Part shown: positions 5,820-11,146 of the stretch, piece by piece
Layout: each line of letters opens with the position of its first letter
How positions within the stretch are numbered: the stretch's first letter is position 1
Position numbers and translations under genes: made by a program
Source of the DNA: Akkermansiaceae bacterium
GTDB taxonomy: Bacteria; Verrucomicrobiota; Verrucomicrobiia; Verrucomicrobiales; Akkermansiaceae
DNA length: 12,617 nucleotides
NCBI GenBank assembly: GCA_903909905.1
Contig: CAIVXP010000206.1
Span: forward strand, 1 to 12,617
Reading direction: 5' to 3'
The notes under the pieces: model-generated
The model's database searches: none
What the model saw: the letters and a program-made list of their open reading frames with translations, nothing else
Told to the model about the DNA's origin: nothing

Positions 5820-6374
5820 ATGCCGAAATCCAATGATCAAAACCGTGTCGTCGTAAAGGTCTTCCTTTACGGCATCCAGCCTCAAATCTGGCGCCGCTTC
5901 TCGATCGCCACCGATGCGACTTTCATCGCTCTCAGCAATGCGATCCAAGCAGCGATGGGCTGGGAAGACAAACACCCGCACGAATTCCGACATGGCAAAG
6001 GCAAACGCCTCGTCGACGTCATCGGACCGATCGGCCTTCAGGACCAAGTGCTCGGCGACTTCCAGGACGAGGCACAACTCACCGTAGGCGCCTTCCTCGG
6101 GAAACGCCGCCTGCCCATCCGCATGCTCTATCGCTACGACTTCGCCGACGAATGGATCCACGAAGTAGTCTTCGAAAAATCATGCGCCGGCGAGGGCGGG
6201 CCCCAAATGCTCGAAGGTGAACGTGCCTGCCCGCCCGAAGACTTTGGCGGCACATTTCAATACATGCAGGCACTGCACGGCGAAATCGAATGGATGAACC
6301 CGGGCTATGACCCCACCACTTTCGATCCCAAAGCAGTGTCTTTCGAGTCGAAAAAATCACGCAATGCACGCTGA
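5820..6374 (+). CDS. pRiA4b ORF-3-like family protein
   Basis: This 184-residue protein matches the family named after ORF-3 of plasmid pRiA4b. Visible hallmarks in order are VKVFLYGIQPQIWRRFSIA (12-30), AIQAAMGWEDKHPHEFRHGK (41-60), LYRYDFADEWIHEVVFEK (103-120) and GERACPPEDFGG (133-144), followed by GYDPTTFDPK near the end. The biochemical function of the family is not established. Members are cytosolic, and the fold suggests nucleic-acid or protein binding, but nothing more can be claimed. It follows hemA after 77 bp with no shared operon signal, so co-transcription is uncertain. ATG 5820 gives the usual family start (a few polar residues before the first strand). There is no Shine-Dalgarno sequence. 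Confidence 0.9.
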   Translation: MPKSNDQNRVVVKVFLYGIQPQIWRRFSIATDATFIALSNAIQAAMGWEDKHPHEFRHGKGKRLVDVIGPIGLQDQVLGDFQDEAQLTVGAFLGKRRLPIRMLYRYDFADEWIHEVVFEKSCAGEGGPQMLEGERACPPEDFGGTFQYMQALHGEIEWMNPGYDPTTFDPKAVSFESKKSRNAR

Positions 6375-6473
6375 TCGATCAGAAGTTGAAAGTACTTTGA
6401 GCAACTGCAAACATTTCATGGCGCATGATGCCCGTGCTTGACTTGAACTGGTCGCGAGCCCATCGATAGTCCT
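6375..6473 (+). promoter_or_regulatory. intergenic region with possible promoter for the secreted protein gene
   Basis: This 99-bp gap contains a 10-bp palindrome AAAGTACTTT (6389-6398). A weak sigma-70-like pair is TTGAAC (6443-6448) with GATAGT (6465-6470), spaced 16 bp. The -10 would lie only 3 bp from the ATG at 6474, implying a leaderless mRNA. This is a guess from consensus alone; each box matches 4 of 6 positions. Confidence 0.25.
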
Positions 6474-7115
6474 ATGAAAGCTCTGCCCAAACTCACGTGT
6501 CTTGTCACCGTGCTGCTGATGCACGGCATGGGGCTTGCAGAGCAGGAAACCCCCAGCACCGAGACATTCGGCGAGGCCGAGGTCATCGCCGACCCGATCC
6601 CCCAAGACATCGTGCAATCCGCCATCAGCGCCGTCGCCGCGCTCGGCAACGAAGTGGTGCTTGGCCGCTATCAGACCGCACTCGACCGCATGAACCCGCT
6701 TTGGAAGGAACGCATGGCTCAACGTATGGGCGGCATGCAAGCGCTTGAACAACAACTCGCAAAGGTCCCTGAGGAGATGGTCCGCCAAGGTATCAGCATG
6801 CTGTCCTCCAAACCCGAAGGCGCACCGTTGGTTCACCAGGTCGGCCCCACAAAAAACAAGGCCGGCGAACTCGTTTACTCAAAGTGGCTGATGCTGGTCC
6901 CAACCATGACAAAATTCCGCCTCATTCGCGAAGGCACCCCCAAGCCGCTCGTCATCGATAGCATCGGCTATCAGGTCGCCATCTCCAACAAGGACAAGCT
7001 CGACTGGACCTTCATCGACGGCGCAGGCCTCAAGGCCAGTGACCTCCGAGGGATCTTCATCACACTGCCAATCAACATCAAGCTGCCGCCTGTCAGCAAA
7101 CGCGAAGCTCGTTAA
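6474..7115 (+). CDS. secreted protein of unknown function
   Basis: This is a 213-residue protein with a clear N-terminal signal peptide: basic MKALPK, hydrophobic LTCLVTVLLMHGMG, and a probable cleavage after GLA-EQ near residue 22. The mature part is mostly soluble. It has a helical segment rich in methionine and glutamine (MNPLWKERMAQRMGGMQALE, about residues 72-91), then a stretch of alternating strands (YSKWLMLVPTMTKFRLIREG and following) and a basic tail. I recognise no family. With the export signal it should act in the periplasm or outer membrane face. The downstream SET methyltransferase gene begins only 9 bp after its stop, so the two are probably one transcript, though a functional link is not shown. 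Confidence 0.75.
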   Translation: MKALPKLTCLVTVLLMHGMGLAEQETPSTETFGEAEVIADPIPQDIVQSAISAVAALGNEVVLGRYQTALDRMNPLWKERMAQRMGGMQALEQQLAKVPEEMVRQGISMLSSKPEGAPLVHQVGPTKNKAGELVYSKWLMLVPTMTKFRLIREGTPKPLVIDSIGYQVAISNKDKLDWTFIDGAGLKASDLRGIFITLPINIKLPPVSKREAR

Positions 7116-7124
7116 CCATCCACC

Positions 7125-7772
7125 ATGCCATCGAAGAATAAGGCAAACACGCAGGACCGCCTGCTCCATCGCAAAATGCTCGCCCTCTGGAAACGTGGCG
7201 AAAGCGAATTTTGCGAAGTGCGAGGCTCCAACATTCACGGTCGCGGAGTCTACGCCACCACTTTCATCCCAAAGGACACGCGCGTCATCGAGTATATCGG
7301 CGAAATCATCGACAAACGCGAAAGCGACCGTCGCGGCAACTCACAGCAACGCAAGGCACAGAAAAACGGCGACGCCGCCGTCTACATCTTCACCCTCACG
7401 AAAAATTACGACCTCGATGGCAATGTCCCCTGGAACATTGCCCGTCTCATCAACCACTCCTGCGCTCCAAACTGCGAAGCCTGCATCGTCGGCCGCAGAA
7501 TCTACATCGATGCCATCCGCGACATCCAACCCGGCGAGGAATTGAGCTTCGACTACGGCTTCGATGTCGACTGCTTCGAAGAGCATCCCTGCCGCTGCGG
7601 CAAGCCTAAGTGTGTCGGCTATATCGTCGGCAAAGACCAGTGGCCCGAGCTCCACAAAAAACTCGAAACCAGAAACACCTTCAGCCCCAAGCTACCAGCT
7701 TCAGCTCAACAGACTTGCGGCACCGACTCGATGGACTCCGACACCATCATCAAGCTGCCAGCATCAGCTTGA
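7125..7772 (+). CDS. SET-domain protein lysine methyltransferase
   Basis: This 215-residue protein has a SET domain at about residues 31-145. The SAM-binding N-SET segment is GRGVYATTFIPKDTRVIEYI (39-58). The pseudoknot is RLINHSCAPNCEA (107-119), and the catalytic tyrosine lies in ELSFDYGF (139-146). A post-SET zinc-type motif PCRCGKPKCVG (155-165), C-x-C-x4-C, follows, as in eukaryotic histone methyltransferases and some bacterial ones. It should transfer methyl from SAM to lysines of a basic protein, possibly a histone-like or ribosomal target; the target is not visible. The tail has KLPASA twice (189-194 and 210-215). The last 23 bp overlap the convergent coiled-coil gene at 7750-8064. 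Confidence 0.9.
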   Translation: MPSKNKANTQDRLLHRKMLALWKRGESEFCEVRGSNIHGRGVYATTFIPKDTRVIEYIGEIIDKRESDRRGNSQQRKAQKNGDAAVYIFTLTKNYDLDGNVPWNIARLINHSCAPNCEACIVGRRIYIDAIRDIQPGEELSFDYGFDVDCFEEHPCRCGKPKCVGYIVGKDQWPELHKKLETRNTFSPKLPASAQQTCGTDSMDSDTIIKLPASA

Positions 7773-8064
7773 TGCCCCACCAGACCAGCGAGCCAGTCGC
7801 AGCCACCAGCAACACCAGCAGCAACATGCTGCGCTGATACTCCCGCTTCTCATTGGAGAGGGCACCGCGAGAAACCACTAGGTTCTCGTACTTCTTGCGA
7901 CCCACCCGCGCATCAAGATCGTCGGGCGGCGGAATCGTCCGCTCCTGCTCCTGCCTCTGAAAAGCGATCTGCACCCTATGCCGAGCATACTCCATCTCGA
8001 GCCTCTTGAGCTCCTGCTGCTTCTCTCGAATTTGGTCGAGCTCGATGTCCTCCTTGAAAATCAT
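7750..8064 (-). CDS. tail-anchored coiled-coil protein of unknown function (second gene of pair)
   Basis: This is a 104-residue protein starting at ATG 8064 (MIFKEDIELDQIREKQQELK). Residues 5-42 are charged and heptad-like, so probably a coiled coil. A proline break (TIPPPDD, 43-49) and a basic linker follow. Then comes one hydrophobic helix at about 80-103 (MLLLVLLVAATGSLVWW) ending in KLMLAA. There is no signal peptide, so the topology is a C-terminal membrane anchor with a cytosolic coil. No family is recognised. It lies 26 bp downstream of the larger coiled-coil gene on the same strand and shares its design. The upstream TTG at 8070 is not needed. The 3' end overlaps the SET gene by 23 bp, so each gene's end is constrained by the other. 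Confidence 0.75.
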   Translation of the reverse strand: MIFKEDIELDQIREKQQELKRLEMEYARHRVQIAFQRQEQERTIPPPDDLDARVGRKKYENLVVSRGALSNEKREYQRSMLLLVLLVAATGSLVWWGIKLMLAA

Positions 8065-8090
8065 ACGCAAATCACGACAGCAAGGCCGCG

Positions 8091-8726
8091 CTATTTGAGG
8101 TAGTAAACCACCAACGCCGCAACCCCCATGACCAGCAGCGGCAGGTTGAAGGCAAATCCATTGCGAAGATTGGAGATGAAATCGGTATTCTCGCGACCGC
8201 GCGATGAAGAACGTGCCTTCTTCGAAGCACGCCCAAAGATCGCACCACCACGGGTACCTTCGAAGTGCGATGCGGCCTGATCGTACTCGTCGGCCGCGAT
8301 ATCGATCGCCATGCCGGCCCTCTCAAGCTTTTCGGAAAGATTGTCGCGAGTCCAATTCTCCGGATTAATCTTTTGAATCTTGTCGAGATGGTCGGCAAAA
8401 CATACCCGGCACTGCTCGAGATCCTCCGCCTCGTTGCGCATCTCAAACAACTCGCGGTCAATCAGCGTCAAAGCAGATGTCATACGCTCGGTCAACTCTA
8501 CTTGCTGCGACACAAACACCCGCTTGCGATTGGTCAACTCCTCGAGCTCTTGCCGCTCGCGCTCGAGCTCCTCGCGCTGCTGTTGGATTCTTTCGAGCTC
8601 CTCTTGGGTGTCTTTGAGGCGGCGATCGTACTCCTCGGAGCCACGCCCGGAGGCTGCCGCGGATGGCATCTCAAGCTGCGTTGATCGGATCCGAATGCGC
8701 TGGGTATACTCGCCGGTTGGGGTCAT
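8091..8726 (-). CDS. tail-anchored coiled-coil protein of unknown function (first gene of pair)
   Basis: This is a 211-residue protein from ATG 8726. Residues 30-105 are a long charged heptad region (EELERIQQQREELERERQEL and onward), almost certainly a coiled coil. A CRVC pair (106-109) follows, then a helical stretch to about 155, a glycine- and serine-rich basic linker (GRASKKARSSSRGREN), and a single C-terminal membrane helix at about 191-209 (FAFNLPLLVMGVAALVVYYL). There is no signal peptide. It looks like a cytosolic rod anchored to the inner membrane. No domain family is recognised. The gene opens a two-gene operon with the smaller protein at 7750-8064, and its promoter region carries repeated TTCGG/CCGAA half-sites. 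CxxC suggests metal or disulphide chemistry but could be incidental. Confidence 0.78.
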   Translation of the reverse strand: MTPTGEYTQRIRIRSTQLEMPSAAASGRGSEEYDRRLKDTQEELERIQQQREELERERQELEELTNRKRVFVSQQVELTERMTSALTLIDRELFEMRNEAEDLEQCRVCFADHLDKIQKINPENWTRDNLSEKLERAGMAIDIAADEYDQAASHFEGTRGGAIFGRASKKARSSSRGRENTDFISNLRNGFAFNLPLLVMGVAALVVYYLK

Positions 8727-8879
8727 GGTCGTGGATAAAGTTCTTAGGACGACCCCGCCTTAGCGCTTATTTTCCGAAATCTCCAGCAAAATATTTCGGA
8801 TTTGTTGATTATCTAAATTTCGGAGAGAGTCCCCCCGAATCCAATGCAAGCAAATCCGAAAGCAAACCCGCTGAATACG
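8727..8879 (-). promoter_or_regulatory. upstream region of the coiled-coil operon with repeated TTCGG/CCGAA sites
   Basis: This 153-bp gap between the Rrf2 stop and the coiled-coil operon contains five TTCGG/CCGAA half-sites. Three are full copies of the 8-mer ATTTCGGA or its complement TCCGAAAT: 8773-8780 (inverted), 8793-8800 and 8817-8824 (direct). TCCGAAAG at 8855-8862 is a 7/8 match (inverted), and CCGAA occurs at 8835-8839. Copies 1 and 2 form an inverted pair 12 nt apart. The region is AT-rich, as promoters are, and probably holds the operon promoter. No regulator is identified; the adjacent Rrf2 protein is one possibility. A clear -10/-35 pair was not found. Confidence 0.55.
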
Positions 8880-9293
8880 CTAAATATAAAACATCGAGCC
8901 CGCCGGGTTGGCCACGATCGACTCGAGCGTGATCCCATCCAGCGCCTCAGTCACATCAGCCGAAACCTTCTCCCAAGCCAGCTTCACCGCCGCCCCGGAT
9001 TCGCCACCGCCCATCACCGAGCACTGCAGCAAGGTTGGATCCACCGCCTCAACCACCTGCCGCAGTGTGATGGCCTCGGCGCTTTTGGCCAGCAGATAGC
9101 CCCCCGCCCTGCCCCTGCGACTATCAACCAAACCAGCCCGCCGCAGATCATTGAGAATCTGCACAAGGAAATTTCCCGAGACCTCTTCTCGTTGCGCGAC
9201 GTCCTCGAGCTGTGTTAGGGTTCGCCCGTCATGGTGCTTCGCAAGCTGTGCCATGGCCCTACAGGCGTATTCCAATTTCTGCGAGATCTTCAT
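8880..9293 (-). CDS. Rrf2 family transcriptional regulator
   Basis: This 137-residue protein has the standard Rrf2 layout. MKISQKLEYACRAMAQLA is the family start, and the winged helix-turn-helix covers about residues 25-70 (LTQLEDVAQREEVSGNFLVQ, then ILNDLRRAGLVDSRRGRAGG). The dimer helix follows at LRQVVEAVDP. Only two cysteines exist (Cys11, Cys91), so the three-cysteine cluster set of IscR is absent and it is unlikely to be an Fe-S sensor of that type. It is closer in that respect to CymR, the cysteine regulator of Bacillus. Its start codon overlaps the divergent cysE start (CATG, 9291-9294), which suggests it controls cysteine synthesis. An upstream in-frame extension to 9536 runs antisense through cysE and is not the real N-terminus. 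Confidence 0.88.
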   Translation of the reverse strand: MKISQKLEYACRAMAQLAKHHDGRTLTQLEDVAQREEVSGNFLVQILNDLRRAGLVDSRRGRAGGYLLAKSAEAITLRQVVEAVDPTLLQCSVMGGGESGAAVKLAWEKVSADVTEALDGITLESIVANPAGSMFYI

Positions 9294-10149
9294 GAGTGCA
9301 TCCCAACAAATCACCGGGCAGCCGGCCAGCAAGAATCCCCCTGCAGCCAAACCCAGTATCGAAATCGCGGAATTCTGGACCCTGCTGCGCGAAGAGGCCC
9401 AGCGCATCGCATCGGGCGAACCAACACTCATCGCGCTGGTCGACGATGTAATCCTTTCCCGCGACTCTGCCGCGGCCGCGCTCGGTGCGCGCTTGGCCCG
9501 TCGCCTCGCAAGAGAGGACATGCCGCGCAGCATCATGGAGCCGCTGCTCTACGGGGTCTTCGAACGCCACCCGTCGATTGTCGACTGCGCGATGCGCGAC
9601 CTTCTCGCCATCCACGAACGCGATCCGGCCTGCTTCTCGCCACTCGAGCCCTTGCTCTTTTTCAAAGGCTTTCTCGCCCTCACCACCTACCGGGTTTCAC
9701 ACCAGCTCTGGCAGGACGATCGCCGCTGGCTCGCGCTCTACCTGCAAAGCGTCGCCAGCGAGGCTTTCGCCGTCGATATCCACCCGGCTGCACGCATCGG
9801 CTGCGGCATCCTGCTCGATCACGCGACCTCATTCGTGGTCGGTGAAACGGCGATCATCGAGGACGATGTCTCGATCCTTCACGAAGTGACTCTCGGTGGC
9901 ACCGGCAAGGAAACGGGCGATCGCCACCCGATCATCCGCTCAGGCGTTTTGCTTGGCGCAGGCGCAAAAATCCTCGGCCGCGTCGAGATCGGCACCGGCG
10001 CCAAAGTCGGCGCGGGCAGCGTCGTGCTCAACGATGTACCGCCCCACACGACCGTCGCCGGCGTGCCCGCCATCATCGTCGGCGAGGCAACCGAAGCGAA
10101 CCCCGCGATCGAGATGAACCAACACCTCGACTGCCGCGGCATGATCTGA
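9292..10149 (+). CDS. cysE: serine O-acetyltransferase
   Basis: CysE moves acetyl from acetyl-CoA to serine, giving O-acetylserine, the carbon skeleton for cysteine. This 285-residue form keeps the full architecture: an N-terminal helical domain (about 23-158, FWTLLREEAQRIASGEPTLI) and a left-handed beta-helix of hexapeptide repeats (162-264). Catalytic residues align with E. coli Asp143, His158 and His193 as Asp162 (VDIHP), His177 (LDHATS) and His212 (GDRHP). VTLGGTGK and GSVVLNDVPPHTTVAGVPA are near-identical to other CysE proteins. The protein ends in ...GMI. A C-terminal isoleucine is what lets CysE bind the active site of CysK, so a cysteine synthase complex is likely. ATG 9292 is the only plausible start and overlaps the divergent Rrf2 ATG. 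Confidence 0.95.
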   Translation: MSASQQITGQPASKNPPAAKPSIEIAEFWTLLREEAQRIASGEPTLIALVDDVILSRDSAAAALGARLARRLAREDMPRSIMEPLLYGVFERHPSIVDCAMRDLLAIHERDPACFSPLEPLLFFKGFLALTTYRVSHQLWQDDRRWLALYLQSVASEAFAVDIHPAARIGCGILLDHATSFVVGETAIIEDDVSILHEVTLGGTGKETGDRHPIIRSGVLLGAGAKILGRVEIGTGAKVGAGSVVLNDVPPHTTVAGVPAIIVGEATEANPAIEMNQHLDCRGMI

Positions 10150-10175
10150 ATTTTTTTCGCTCGCCAGCCAACGCC

Positions 10176-11111
10176 ATGTCACCCCCCTCGTCGACCACCC
10201 TGCGCAAGCTCATCGACGGAGTCGGCCCGGTCGATGCGGTAGGAGTCGAGGAACGCGTCGCAAAGTACGGCACTCGTAGTATCAAAAAAAATTCCAAGCT
10301 CCTCGGCCTGCGACTGGCCGCGAGCATGATCGATCTCACCACGCTCGAAGGCAAAGACACACCGGGCAAGATTGCCTCGATTTGCCACAAGGCCCTGCGC
10401 CCGCATGAGTCTGCCGATGTGCCACAGGTTGCTGCGGTGTGCGTTTATCCAAGCATGGTGAAACACGCAGTGAAAAATCTGCGCCATAGCCAGATCCGTG
10501 TTGCCTCAGTCGCTACCGCATTCCCGTCCGGCCAAGCGCCACTCAAAACCCGACTCACCGAAGTCCGCCAAGCGGTCGCCGATGGCGCGCACGAAATCGA
10601 CATGGTCATCAACCGCGGCGCGTTTCTTACCGGAGAACTCGATCTCGTGCAGGACGAAATTTCCGCCGTTCTTGAAGCCTGCGGACCCTCAACCCTCAAG
10701 GTCATTCTCGAAACTTCCGAACTCGAAACCTACGACAACATACGCGCCGCAGCATTTCTCGCCATGCGCGTGCTGCGCCCCGGCGATTTCATCAAAACCT
10801 CCACCGGCAAAACATCCGCCAACGCCACGCTCTCCAACCACCAGGTCATGCTTGAGGCGATCCGCGACCACTATCTCGACACCGGCGTTGCGATTTCGAT
10901 GAAACCCGCCGGCGGCATCCGCACCGCAAAGCAAGCGCTGCAATTTCTCGTCGCCGTAAAGGAAACGCTCGGCGATGCGTGGCTCAACAACACCCGCTAC
11001 CGCTTTGGCGCCTCAGCCCTACTCAACGACATCATCCGCCAAATCGAAACCCAACGCAGCGGCGCCTACCAAGCTCCATGGGCTTTCAGCGAAGACTCAT
11101 CCGGATACTGA
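10176..11111 (+). CDS. deoC: deoxyribose-phosphate aldolase
   Basis: DERA reversibly splits 2-deoxyribose-5-phosphate into glyceraldehyde-3-phosphate and acetaldehyde, in deoxynucleoside catabolism. The 311-residue protein has the class I aldolase barrel. Asp142 (EIDMVINRGAFL) matches E. coli Asp102. Lys207 (FIKTSTGKT) matches the Schiff-base Lys167, and Lys243 (MKPAGGIR) matches Lys201. The last residue is tyrosine (SEDSSGY), matching Tyr259, which E. coli DERA uses in catalysis. The form is longer than E. coli's 259 residues, mainly through an extra N-terminal segment of about 40 residues (VGVEERVAKYGTRSIKKNSK region). It lies 26 bp after cysE and is probably in the same transcript; no deo partners are in view. 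Confidence 0.93.
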   Translation: MSPPSSTTLRKLIDGVGPVDAVGVEERVAKYGTRSIKKNSKLLGLRLAASMIDLTTLEGKDTPGKIASICHKALRPHESADVPQVAAVCVYPSMVKHAVKNLRHSQIRVASVATAFPSGQAPLKTRLTEVRQAVADGAHEIDMVINRGAFLTGELDLVQDEISAVLEACGPSTLKVILETSELETYDNIRAAAFLAMRVLRPGDFIKTSTGKTSANATLSNHQVMLEAIRDHYLDTGVAISMKPAGGIRTAKQALQFLVAVKETLGDAWLNNTRYRFGASALLNDIIRQIETQRSGAYQAPWAFSEDSSGY

Positions 11112-11121
11112 CAAAACGCCC

Positions 11122-11141
11122 AAAAAATCCCGCGATTTTTT
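11122..11141. terminator. weak hairpin between deoC and recN
   Basis: AAAAAATC (11122-11129) pairs with GATTTTTT (11134-11141) around CCGC. The stem is mostly A-T and the T-run is inside it, so it is at best a weak bidirectional terminator or an attenuating element. recN starts 6 bp after it, with CTCC in between. Confidence 0.25.
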
Positions 11142-11146
11142 TCTCC

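Noticed and set aside
6371..6382. 12-bp perfect palindrome CTGATCGATCAG at the stop of the pRiA4b-like gene
   Set aside because: A 12-bp palindrome is expected a few times by chance in a window this size, and there is no second copy or loop to make it a terminator.
9294..9536. N-terminal extension of the Rrf2 frame to 9536
   Set aside because: The added residues are Ala/Arg/Ser-rich antisense of cysE. The family N-terminus MKISQKLEYA begins at 9293.
11122..11141. A strong intrinsic terminator separating deoC from recN
   Set aside because: The stem is nearly all A-T and has no separate T-run, so it is listed only as a low-confidence hairpin.
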